Shown here piece after piece: positions 16,364 through 23,336 of a stretch of 31,577 nucleotides of DNA. The notes beneath the pieces are model-generated. The model made no database searches. It saw nothing but the letters and a program-made list of their open reading frames with translations, and was not told the origin of the DNA. Each line of letters begins with the position of its first letter. The stretch's first letter is position 1. The stretch is from Methanoregula sp. UBA471. Lineage in GTDB: Archaea > Halobacteriota > Methanomicrobia > Methanomicrobiales > Methanospirillaceae. The DNA is taken from positions 14,978-46,554 of the forward strand of contig DADT01000035.1 of NCBI GenBank assembly GCA_002495065.1. Reading direction: 5' to 3'. A program made the position numbers and the translations under genes.

Positions 16364-16687
16364 TTATTCCGGCTTTTCCTGTACAGACCCACAGCAGCTT
16401 CCCGGTTCTCCGCCGCAACTGCACTCCCCGCTGTCCATATCCTTACCCCGCAGAGCAGCGCTGATCATCGCCCAGGCGCACCCGACCCCGCTCTGCACCG
16501 TAATCGCCTGTACGGGACAGTTCAGGGCACAGGCACCGCATTCCATGCATAAGGCGGGTGCAGCCAGCTCGGCAGTCTCTCTGCCGGGCATAAAGACACC
16601 ATGCGGGCAGACCCTGCTGCACATTCCGCAGTTGATGCAGCGGTCCGGATCGTACTGAAGCGTGTTCACGCGATAACTGTCAAACAT
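16364..16687 (-). CDS. hgcB: HgcB, ferredoxin partner for mercury methylation
   Basis: A 107-residue 2x[4Fe-4S] ferredoxin, predicted to supply electrons to the corrinoid of HgcA. Cluster ligands are CINCGMCSRVCP (Cys17, 20, 23, 27) and CMECGACALNCP (Cys47, 50, 53, 57). The second contains the CMECGAC signature diagnostic of HgcB. The C-terminal tail adds Cys70, Cys89 and Cys91 (CSC) and the vicinal pair Cys98-Cys99, corresponding to the paired C-terminal cysteines known in HgcB and thought to handle Hg(II). The ATG overlaps the last base of the hgcA stop codon (TGATG) and has a perfect AGGTGAT site inside hgcA, so the two are translationally coupled. It is the last gene of the operon. Confidence 0.95.
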   Translation of the reverse strand: MFDSYRVNTLQYDPDRCINCGMCSRVCPHGVFMPGRETAELAAPALCMECGACALNCPVQAITVQSGVGCAWAMISAALRGKDMDSGECSCGGEPGSCCGSVQEKPE

Positions 16688-17763
16688 CAGATCACCTCAA
16701 GCCAGCCCAGCAGTCCCAAAGAAATGCCCAGCACAATGCCAGCAACTGCCATGACCGCAATGATCGGAACGTAGCGGAAGATCTCGTTTCTTACCCCGGT
16801 CCGGGAGGTGGTCGTGCTGCAACCGGTAAAGTTGAGGGCAAGGTACGCGGTTACTGCCGGCATCATGAGCAGCGCCATACCGGCACCCGCCGCATTCATC
16901 CACACGGGAGCGGAGGCGTCGGATGCAAATGCTCCTGCGACGGGGAGGGCGGCGATCGTACCCAGGATAAGTCCTTTGGTCGAGAAATCCCGGGTAGGAA
17001 GGAGGGGGAGGAGGAGCGGGAATGCGACAGTACCGGCCAGAACCGCGGCGACTGCCGCGAGTGCTGCAAGAGGACCTGCGAGGAAAAAGAGGACTAGTGC
17101 CCCGGCAATCGCTGGTGGTGCCGCGTGGACGAGCTCGACGGGTACCAGGACAAGCCGATCGGCAAGCGGGAACCTGACCTTTCGCATATCGGGCGTTGCC
17201 GTGTGGGTTTCCAGGTACCGGGGAAGATCCGTTGCCCGGACAGGACCATACTCGACTTTGAACCCGGAGCGGCGCATGACATCCGGCCACGAGATACCCG
17301 GTGCACCCAGCTGGGGGAGGATGATGGTGCGGTGGCGGACAACGTGGGCAAGATCACTGCAGGTAACAGAGCGGACCAGTTCAGCAGTACCGAACGTGCC
17401 TTTTCCGGCAGCACACCAGACATTGATCCCTTTGGTATCGAGGACGAGGATATATGCATCGATGCCCTCAAGGGCAGAACGCAAGGCATCGAAACTCAGC
17501 GTGTAATTGGCGGATGCAAAGACCGGTGAGTCGGCATCCGGGTTGCCGAGCCGGTAGAGACCGGGTTTTACCGTGTGCCCCATCCTGTTTACGCCCCAGC
17601 GGGCAAGGAAATGGTCGAACCGGTTGGCAAAGGTGATCGTGCTGGTGGCTGTGCTGATGCCGGGGGTCTCCTCGCACGTCTCCTTTTTGCCCCCGGTGCA
17701 CCCGCACGGGAGTGACGCGGTTTCCGGAGGGCAGGAACAGGTGCAGGAAGGTGGTGTTTCCAT
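16687..17763 (-). CDS. hgcA: HgcA, corrinoid methyltransferase for mercury methylation
   Basis: A 358-residue protein required, with HgcB, for making methylmercury. It belongs to the corrinoid-binding family related to CdhD. The cap-helix signature NVWCAAGK is intact (Asn114 to Lys121), with Cys117 as the cobalt-ligand cysteine. From about residue 200 on there are roughly five membrane helices, including LVLFFLAGPLAALAAVAAV and VPIIAVMAVAGIVLG, with the family sequence LNFTGCSTTTSRTGVRNE before the last helix. Unusually, the first 30 residues hold six cysteines in CTCSC, CGC and a single Cys, which the core family does not need. A GGAG site lies about 10 bases before the ATG. The AbrB-type gene ends 12 bases upstream and hgcB overlaps downstream. 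Confidence 0.96.
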   Translation of the reverse strand: METPPSCTCSCPPETASLPCGCTGGKKETCEETPGISTATSTITFANRFDHFLARWGVNRMGHTVKPGLYRLGNPDADSPVFASANYTLSFDALRSALEGIDAYILVLDTKGINVWCAAGKGTFGTAELVRSVTCSDLAHVVRHRTIILPQLGAPGISWPDVMRRSGFKVEYGPVRATDLPRYLETHTATPDMRKVRFPLADRLVLVPVELVHAAPPAIAGALVLFFLAGPLAALAAVAAVLAGTVAFPLLLPLLPTRDFSTKGLILGTIAALPVAGAFASDASAPVWMNAAGAGMALLMMPAVTAYLALNFTGCSTTTSRTGVRNEIFRYVPIIAVMAVAGIVLGISLGLLGWLEVI

Positions 17764-17775
17764 CGTTAAGCTCCG

Positions 17776-18060
17776 TTAGTCCTGCCCGTTCATGAGCGGA
17801 CCAAGCACCTCTTTAACCATCCCGCTCAGGTTTTCCACTTTCATGAGCGCGAGGCAACAGACAGTACCATTTTTCTCCCAGCCGATGAGGGCAAGCTTAT
17901 CTCCGCTTTTTATCCCTGCCTTTTCCCGGACATCTTTGGGGAGTACCATCTGTCCGCGATCATCGACGCTCAGGACCGCTTCCACACGGCACCCCTGAGT
18001 CGAACTGCACCCGCAGGAGGGATCGCCGGGGGTGTCGTGAGCTGGCTTTTTGGGGGGCAT
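17776..18060 (-). CDS. hgcC: HgcAB-associated AbrB-domain protein
   Basis: A 94-residue protein. Residues about 27-65 are an AbrB/MazE swapped-hairpin DNA-binding domain (SVDDRGQMVLPKDVREKAG, then GDKLALIGWE). The C-terminus (CCLALMKVENLSGMVKEVLG) matches what I recall as the HgcAB-associated protein annotated beside hgcA in many methylators. It may be an autoregulator, or it may act on the product proteins. The N-terminus has a Cys cluster (CGC, then a further Cys three residues on) and the C-terminal part a Cys pair. The start is uncertain: 18060 is used, while an ATG at 18072 would be leaderless with respect to the TATA box at about 18090-18106. It is 12 bases upstream of hgcA, so it should be the first gene of the operon. 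Confidence 0.8.
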   Translation of the reverse strand: MPPKKPAHDTPGDPSCGCSSTQGCRVEAVLSVDDRGQMVLPKDVREKAGIKSGDKLALIGWEKNGTVCCLALMKVENLSGMVKEVLGPLMNGQD

Positions 18061-18089
18061 ATGAATTCTCATAATAATAATGATTTTCC

Positions 18090-18106
18090 ACATATTTATA
18101 TTTATC
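18090..18106 (-). promoter_or_regulatory. TATA-box promoter of the hgc operon
   Basis: On the minus strand the sequence ATAAATATAAATATG forms an archaeal TATA box. Counting about 27 bases downstream puts the transcription start near 18071, at or just before the first ATG codons of the AbrB-type gene. No further promoter-like element is evident in the short gaps to hgcA and hgcB, so one promoter probably drives all three. Confidence 0.65.
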
Positions 18107-18267
18107 AGAAAAATCTGAAAAAACTAATTTTATTGACAGATGATGTTGTGCCGTTCCGAGCCCTGATTCCGCTTAAAGGACCCCGGTCAGGACGATCACC
18201 GGTTGTCACAACCAGATATTTTCGGCGGGCAAACTCTTCTTTGCCCGGTATTGTTCCATACGGCAGG

Positions 18268-18954
18268 TTAACGGTAGCCCATGTCCGCCAGTTCTTTCAT
18301 CACTTCCCGATCATCAAGGTCGTACCAGTGTTGATATGCCTCGGCAACGGCAAACCGCTGGCTGCTCCGTATATTGAGGCAGAACACCTGGTCCACTTCA
18401 GCAGCAACCCGTTCAGCCGAAGATGCAGAAGAGGTTGGCACTCCGACAATAATGTGTGCCGTTCTGGAGGTGCGGATACTCGTAATCGCAGCCAGCATGG
18501 TGAACCCGGATGCGAGCCCGTCATCTACCAGGATGGTTGTTTTTCCTGCGAGGTCAGGAAACGGTCTCCCGCCGGTAAACCGGGCAATCCGCTCCTGGAC
18601 GTTTTTCCGGGTCTGAGCAACGGCGGTATCAACCTCCGCCTGCGACAGCCCGAGTGCTGCACGTAACCGTTCGTTAATCATTACCCTTCCGTCCCAGGTT
18701 ACTGCACCGAAACCCGCCTCGGTGTTACCGGGGATCTGTATTTTTCTGACGATGGCAAGCTCAAACGGTGCCCCGAGCGCCAGCGCCACCCCCTTTCCAA
18801 CAGGAATACCCCCTGCCGGTATGGCCACGACCACCGGGTCAGGGTATTCCAGGTGTGACCTGATGAACATGCCCAGCTGCTTTCCCGCGTCCTGCCGATC
18901 GGTAAACACAAACCTTCGTTCGCGGAGCTGCGGATTGTCGAGAATTCCTCTCAT
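18268..18954 (-). CDS. PRT-domain phosphoribosyltransferase family protein
   Basis: A 228-residue type I phosphoribosyltransferase-fold protein. The PRPP loop is visible as TTILVDDGLASGFTM, and VVVAIPAGGIPVGKGVA is the preceding strand-loop typical of this group. Members of this stand-alone family are common in archaea and bacteria, often annotated only as phosphoribosyltransferase, and their substrate is unknown. A purine-salvage role is possible but not shown. The start at 18954 is preferred over the longer ORF because a TATA element (GTTTATACT) lies about 27 bases upstream, which makes the message leaderless. It is upstream of, and on the same strand as, the hgc genes, but 174 bases and a separate TATA box lie between. 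Confidence 0.8.
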   Translation of the reverse strand: MRGILDNPQLRERRFVFTDRQDAGKQLGMFIRSHLEYPDPVVVAIPAGGIPVGKGVALALGAPFELAIVRKIQIPGNTEAGFGAVTWDGRVMINERLRAALGLSQAEVDTAVAQTRKNVQERIARFTGGRPFPDLAGKTTILVDDGLASGFTMLAAITSIRTSRTAHIIVGVPTSSASSAERVAAEVDQVFCLNIRSSQRFAVAEAYQHWYDLDDREVMKELADMGYR

Positions 18955-18976
18955 ACACGGATGCTGGAAGTTTGGG

Positions 18977-18986
18977 AGTATAAACC
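18977..18986 (-). promoter_or_regulatory. TATA box of the phosphoribosyltransferase gene
   Basis: Minus-strand GGTTTATACT lies about 27 bases before the ATG at 18954. This spacing predicts a leaderless transcript and decides the start codon. Confidence 0.5.
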
Positions 18987-19091
18987 TGTTTATGCAGCTC
19001 ACCAGAAGTCGTGGCTATGCCCCGGAAGTGTGATGGTGATTGACGGGGAGCAGAACTGAAATCCTGCGAAAAAATGAGGGCTGAAAATCCG

Positions 19092-19997
19092 TTACCTTTT
19101 ATTACGCATAATCCCCGCAAAAAGCCCGACAATTCCAAGTGCGGCGATCACGACCACCGGGACCGCACCTGCCCGTGTCGATGTCGGTGTTGGTGTCGCC
19201 ATTGTGGTGACCGCTGTGGTGGTGACAACAGGTGTCAGGGAGATCATCTGTGCGGATACCGTGCGGGTGCTTCCGCCAGGAAGACTGACCGTGGTATTCC
19301 AGGGATAATAACCGGGTGCATTCAGCTCGACAACGTGATTTCCCGGGGTGACGCCGGTGATGGTAAGCGGAGTTTTGCCCTTGTAAAGGGTATCAAGATA
19401 GACAAAGGCATTCGCTGGATCTGAGGTGACATATATCGAATTCGGTGATGAAGATAGCGGTGCAAGAGCCGTGTACACATTCGTGGTAGTGCCTGCAGAA
19501 ACCCTGACCAGGGTTGAATATGACTGGTATCCGTCAAGAACAAACGCCACCGTGTAGCTCCCCGGCGTCAGCTGATCGAACACAGTGGGGGAAACGTTCC
19601 GGTAAAAACCATTAAGATAAATTCTTGCACCCTGCGGGAATGAATCAACCGATAAACCGCCATATGCCGCGGTGGGTGTCGGCGTTGAAACCGGCCTTAA
19701 TACAGCGTAAGCCTTTGTAGTGCCGCCCGCCTCGGGCATGGTAAGTATTCCTGAAACAGTAGTATATCCGTCTTTTTCCACCCGGAATGTCGATACGGGT
19801 GCGGCCATATATACCGTAACGGTCAGCTGGCCATCCAGAGTCACGCCCTGGTACTTGTTGTCAAAATACACGGATGCACCATCAACATTGCTGATAACCT
19901 CGATCCATCCCCGGTTGCTTACTGCAGCGGCGGCTCCCGGGATCATCGCGGCTGAAAGGCACGCGATTACACAAAGAATGAAGATTCCTTTTTTCAT
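19092..19997 (-). CDS. PEGA-domain surface protein with C-terminal membrane anchor
   Basis: A 301-residue exported protein. A signal peptide (MKKGIFILCVIACLSAAMIP, cleavage near GAAAA) is followed by three PEGA repeats at about residues 31-100, 112-180 and 187-255. Each has the form of a short beta-sandwich with G-A-x-V/I-Y-L/F-D/N: GASVYFDN, GARIYLNGF, and ANAFVYLDTLYKGKTPLTI with GVTPGNHVVEL. A Thr/Pro-rich linker leads to a C-terminal membrane helix (VPVVVIAALGIVGLFAGIM) and a basic end, RNKR. PEGA domains are S-layer-associated or cell-surface modules that are abundant in Methanomicrobiales. It is the last gene of a likely three-gene minus-strand run with 11- and 41-base gaps. Confidence 0.85.
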   Translation of the reverse strand: MKKGIFILCVIACLSAAMIPGAAAAVSNRGWIEVISNVDGASVYFDNKYQGVTLDGQLTVTVYMAAPVSTFRVEKDGYTTVSGILTMPEAGGTTKAYAVLRPVSTPTPTAAYGGLSVDSFPQGARIYLNGFYRNVSPTVFDQLTPGSYTVAFVLDGYQSYSTLVRVSAGTTTNVYTALAPLSSSPNSIYVTSDPANAFVYLDTLYKGKTPLTITGVTPGNHVVELNAPGYYPWNTTVSLPGGSTRTVSAQMISLTPVVTTTAVTTMATPTPTSTRAGAVPVVVIAALGIVGLFAGIMRNKR

Positions 19998-20038
19998 ACC
20001 TATTCACGATCCTTACACGATTTCATCAGGTAGTGCCT

Positions 20039-20722
20039 TCAGCCAAGCCACCATACAGCCTGGTTCTGGTAATCGAGGTTGACCAGCACATAGATTTCCC
20101 GGGGAGCAAGAGCAGCCGGTATTTCGTATATCAGGTAACCCTCTGCCCGGTTGCTCTCTCCTGGCTGGATGTAACCGACCTCTCCTCCCCTCCCGATCTG
20201 ATAATCGTACTGGGTCCCCGCGACCTTGTCAATGACAACGTCCGGGCTCTGGACCGGGGTATAGTTGTACACCTTCCCATTACCGGAAACGACGAACTGT
20301 TGTGCTGAAGGAGCGTACACGGCACTGGTACCGTTATTCATGACGCGGACATAGAGGAAGAGAAAGGCGTTTCCTGCACCGGGTTTTTCCGTAGTGTAGC
20401 CCCGCTGGAGCCCGAGGGGCTGTGAGGCTGAAGCCTGCTGGCCAGGGCTGTTCCATGTCGGGGATGTCCAGTTGTAGTCGGATTTTATCTCGAACTGATA
20501 CACCGTCGCTTTCCCCTGCCGCTCACCGCTCCCGAACGTGGCATATTCATTCAGGGCCAGAGCACCCGGAAATGGCACTGCGGTTGGTGTCGGGATCAGT
20601 GTCACCGCAGTTGTGGGAACAGGAGTCTGAGTCTGGACAGGGGGTGTAGTACCGGTGCATCCGGAGAAAAAAAGTACAGCAATAAGTACTCCCCATACTC
20701 CGGCAGTTAACCTGAATTTCAT
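20039..20722 (-). CDS. Putative lipoprotein with beta-rich domain
   Basis: A 227-residue protein. The N-terminus is a lipoprotein signal: a hydrophobic stretch ending LFFSGC, with Cys22 as the lipidation site. A Thr/Pro-rich linker (about 23-53) follows. The remaining 170 residues look like an extracellular immunoglobulin-like fold of the DUF4352 kind: FLFLYVRVMNNGTSAVYAPS, then VVSGNGKVYNY, and a stretch near IQPGESNRAEGYLIYEIP. I do not recognise a specific family with certainty. A GGAGGGG site is next to the ATG. The upstream coiled-coil gene ends only 11 bases before, so the two are surely cotranscribed, and the pair may act together at the membrane. Confidence 0.75.
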   Translation of the reverse strand: MKFRLTAGVWGVLIAVLFFSGCTGTTPPVQTQTPVPTTAVTLIPTPTAVPFPGALALNEYATFGSGERQGKATVYQFEIKSDYNWTSPTWNSPGQQASASQPLGLQRGYTTEKPGAGNAFLFLYVRVMNNGTSAVYAPSAQQFVVSGNGKVYNYTPVQSPDVVIDKVAGTQYDYQIGRGGEVGYIQPGESNRAEGYLIYEIPAALAPREIYVLVNLDYQNQAVWWLG

Positions 20723-20733
20723 AGCCCCTCCGC

Positions 20734-21423
20734 TTAAATCGGCCTCGCATCTATCTCATTGGGAAGCAGCTGCCGAAGCAGGATATCCGGTACCTGTTTC
20801 GAGGTGTGCACCGCCATGTCGAAATATGCCCGGTTGTCCCGCTCCCCTTTGTACTTCAGGTTAATCTCGAAATTGGTATCCATGAGGGTAATTACCCCCA
20901 GAGTCGTGATCACGGCACGCCGTTCGGATATGATCCTGTCCTCTCCCACCACCAGCTTCTGGCGGTCGCCATCAATATCCGAGATCAACTCATTCTGGTA
21001 CGAAAGCACATTGATGTGGGTGTTTCCGACGGTAATTGTCTGACCTTCGGGAAATGAGACCCCATAACTGGTGGTAAACGGCATGGCAACCCCCGGCGCG
21101 ACATTTGTCACGGACACATTAAGGGTCAGCAGGGCTGCAGCCAGGATGATGATGATGAGCAGTATAACCCCGAGAATGATTTTTGCACCGCTTCCTCCCT
21201 TTGCCCTCTGCCGTGCCTTTTCCTGCTCAATGGCTTCTTTTCGGGCCTGTTCTTTTGCCTTTTCAAGCTCCTGTTGCTTCAGCTTTTCCTCTTCCTGAGC
21301 CTTTACCCGGCCCTGTTCTTTTACCTTTTCAAGCTCCTGTTGCTTCAGCTTTTCCTCTTCCTGAGCCTTTTTCCGGGCTTCTTCCGCAGCCCGCTCATCA
21401 TCCCGTGAAGTAAGATCTACCAT
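20734..21423 (-). CDS. Coiled-coil membrane protein, unknown function
   Basis: A 229-residue protein of three parts. Residues about 8-77 are a Lys/Glu/Gln-rich coiled coil (EEARKKAQEEEKLKQQELEK and similar), containing two exact-length tandem 22-residue repeats. A single membrane helix (about 85-105, IILGVILLIIIILAAALL) follows, then an extracellular domain of about 120 residues with VGNTHINVLSYQNELISDID and ITLMDTNFEINLKYKGERDN. Topology by charge is coiled coil inside, domain outside. The ATG at 21423 is chosen over GTG at 21435 because GGTGAT is 5-6 bases before it. It heads the run with the lipoprotein and PEGA genes. No known family is recognised. Confidence 0.72.
   Translation of the reverse strand: MVDLTSRDDERAAEEARKKAQEEEKLKQQELEKVKEQGRVKAQEEEKLKQQELEKAKEQARKEAIEQEKARQRAKGGSGAKIILGVILLIIIILAAALLTLNVSVTNVAPGVAMPFTTSYGVSFPEGQTITVGNTHINVLSYQNELISDIDGDRQKLVVGEDRIISERRAVITTLGVITLMDTNFEINLKYKGERDNRAYFDMAVHTSKQVPDILLRQLLPNEIDARPI
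21242..21373 (-). repeat. Two tandem 66-bp repeats within the coiled-coil gene
   Basis: The units 21242-21307 and 21308-21373 are nearly identical, with a handful of base differences. Each encodes 22 residues, three heptads plus one, of the coiled coil. In-frame tandem DNA repeats of this type can change copy number by slippage and so vary coiled-coil length between strains. Confidence 0.9.
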
Positions 21424-21604
21424 ATATATCACCACAGGTTCCCCGGAATTTCTCTTCTCCCCTCCGATCTGAAACTTTCGGATCTGCCGGAAATGTCAGT
21501 TTTCATGACGTGAGGGAAAATTCCTCTCGAGTTGAACCCCCTGTTAGAGCGTGTATATAGCGGGAATATCTATAAAAACCTTTGTGGGTAGTGCAGGAAT
21601 CAGA

Positions 21605-21772
21605 ATGATAGAGGACTACCGCCGTCCCGGCCAAATTTCACCTTATTTTTACGACCCGGGGCAAAAATATAATCCACGTAACAAGAGCCGTTTGAAAATC
21701 CTGTCCGTCTCAGTGAAAAAAGTCATGCCGGTCCCCGGGAGCAGGAAAAGAAAAACCGGGATCAGACGGTAA
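21605..21772 (+). CDS. Candidate small basic protein, doubtful
   Basis: A 55-codon ORF starting MIEDYRRPGQ and ending KRKTGIRR. It is rich in Arg and Lys and has no known domain. In its favour, a good TATA element (ATCTATAAAAACC) lies about 27-35 bases upstream, giving a nearly leaderless start, and CAGGA is close to the ATG. Against it, the Shine-Dalgarno site is weak, the last 11 bases overlap the convergent BofA-like gene, and composition is unremarkable. The TATA box may instead serve a non-coding transcript. Confidence 0.25.
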   Translation: MIEDYRRPGQISPYFYDPGQKYNPRNKSRLKILSVSVKKVMPVPGSRKRKTGIRR

Positions 21773-22031
21773 TGCCAAGCAGGCCCAGAATAATCAGGAG
21801 AATTGCTCCGGGAAAACCGGCAAGGGCACAGATGATGACGGCAATCCAGTCATACCCGATATCGGGTTTTCCCGCGTATTGCATGAGATGAAAGAAATTC
21901 ACGATGAACAAGGTGACAAGACCAATGATGGCATTTATTACCAGCTGCCCGATATTCCTGACGACATAGAATGCTATCGCCAGGAAGATGATAATGACGA
22001 GGATGAGAATTGCAATGCCAAGAAGTGCCAT
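21762..22031 (-). CDS. BofA-like (pro-sigmaK processing inhibitor family) membrane protein
   Basis: An 89-residue hydrophobic protein with three helices. The C-terminal block DIGYDWIAVIICALAGFPGA, followed by ILLIILGLLGI, matches the BofA family as it occurs in methanogens. In Bacillus, BofA is part of an intramembrane complex that restrains a site-2 protease. Archaea have no sigma factors, so the archaeal role is unknown, though control of a membrane protease is a reasonable guess. A TATA box (minus strand, TTATATAA) near 22054-22062 lies about 27 bases from the ATG, giving a leaderless message. It is probably monocistronic. Confidence 0.82.
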   Translation of the reverse strand: MALLGIAILILVIIIFLAIAFYVVRNIGQLVINAIIGLVTLFIVNFFHLMQYAGKPDIGYDWIAVIICALAGFPGAILLIILGLLGITV

Positions 22032-22052
22032 AGGTGACTCAATATCCCTGTT

Positions 22053-22063
22053 AATTATATAAG
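22053..22063 (-). promoter_or_regulatory. TATA box of the BofA-like gene
   Basis: Minus-strand CTTATATAATT is a strong archaeal TATA box, 22-32 bases before the ATG at 22031. This predicts a leaderless or nearly leaderless transcript. Confidence 0.6.
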
Positions 22064-22236
22064 ATTTCTGGTCGAATCAGACAGATTACCCGGTTCGTGC
22101 AGGTATCAGGAAAAAAGTCGGTAGTTAAGAGGCAAAGGTGTGATACATACCGAAACATGAAATATGCCAAAAAGAGTTTTCAGCTATAAAATACGTTCAT
22201 TATTCCCGCGTCAGTGACTTACCTGTTTTCCGGGAT

Positions 22237-22560
22237 CTACTTACGGCTCGTTTGCACATATTCAGCAACAAGTTTCTTCAGCAGTTCCCGTATTTCCGTG
22301 TCGTGTAAAAGCAGGTCACGAAGTATTTCACGGTCTTTATGTATCCGCTCTTCCTTTCCCTCCTCATCAACATCGAATATTCCTTTATCGATCAGTCCTT
22401 GTATCGCATGACGTGTATGCTCGAGGGACATATTGGACGACCTTGCGAGCCGTTCCAGGAACCCTTCAAATAATTCGGGAGGTATCTGGTTGGGTTCTAC
22501 ATCAAGATGGGTAAATTCACGAAACACTACTTCCTCATCAGGTGTTAATGGTTTACGCAT
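22237..22560 (-). CDS. Conserved-looking small helical protein, unknown function
   Basis: A 107-residue charged, mostly helical protein with no signal peptide or membrane segment. The middle (SLEHTRHAIQGLIDKGIFDV) resembles the helix-turn-helix part of a small winged-helix domain, but the match is weak. The C-terminal half is rich in Glu, Asp, Arg and Lys. An AAAGGT site is spaced about 7 bases from the ATG, which supports translation. The gene has no close partner: the next minus-strand gene is 200 bases downstream, and upstream is a repeat-filled gap. I do not recognise the family. Confidence 0.65.
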   Translation of the reverse strand: MRKPLTPDEEVVFREFTHLDVEPNQIPPELFEGFLERLARSSNMSLEHTRHAIQGLIDKGIFDVDEEGKEERIHKDREILRDLLLHDTEIRELLKKLVAEYVQTSRK

Positions 22561-22881
22561 AGGTTTACCTTTCTCATTTTTTCCCTGAAATATTTAGTCA
22601 TTTTCACGTTTTATCTGACGGTGAATATGATTAGCCGTCCAATCACCTATCTGCAAACAGGACACGGAACCGGGTTTCTGTCCTCTGCCGGTTTTTGCGT
22701 ATTCGGGAAAAAAGAGAGCCATTCCGTTACTCTTACGGTTATATTTGAGCTTTCCGGAAATCCCGGTCTCCGGAGACGGTAATACAACAGCCATAACAAA
22801 CCGAAGGGGCGGTTCGGGGGGGGGAGGGACTGGGCACTGTCCACTCCGATAAAGGTGATTCGAGTCTGCTGACATCTTAGG

Positions 22882-23112
22882 GTTTCCCATGGAAGTTCCC
22901 CATTACAGTAATTTCGGGAAGCCAATCTGTTGCGATGACCTGCGCCGCACCAAAAGGGCCCCCCCTGCGGCGGATCATTGTTACAAGTTTACTCGTAAAC
23001 ACCGCACTGCCCCACCGTGCCTCGGGGAGGCCATGAGGTGGGGAGACATCATAAAATTACTTGGTTTAATGATTTTCAGATTGGGTGAGGACCATTCATA
23101 TTCATGCCCGGT
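22882..23112 (-). repeat. R1 repeat, copy F, inverted
   Basis: Read on the minus strand: CCGGGCATGAATATGAATGG, GAAAATCATTAAACC, a hairpin GCCTC-CCC-GAGGC, GGGGCAGTGCGGTGTTTAC, GATCCGCCGCAGGGG, GGTGCGGCG and GGTCATCGCAA, ending CATGGGAAAC. It is diverged but complete. This is the only R1 copy in a divergent gap (22561-23336). The rest of that gap shows a GGACAGTGCC motif near 22830 that recalls the R3 hairpin, and the AI-2E promoter. I see no gene. Confidence 0.78.
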
Positions 23113-23336
23113 TCAGATGGGCCTCAAAATCAGGAAGTGGAAATCAGGAATACATTTTTTAAACACAAAAAATCCGTGGCATGCGCATCGAAGTTCCATC
23201 AGGGAGCTGTTTTTTGGAACCTGCAGGTTCCTGTTCTGCCATCTGCCCGGAAAAATGGTATCAAAAAATCCCGACAGGGATATTCATTGAAAAAGGTACA
23301 CAGGATTTATTATCATTTATGCAGTAATGCACACTA

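Noticed and set aside
16808..17506. A 232-codon plus-strand ORF opposite hgcA
   Set aside because: It is antisense to the membrane part of HgcA. The Ala/Arg-rich product is typical of a shadow frame.
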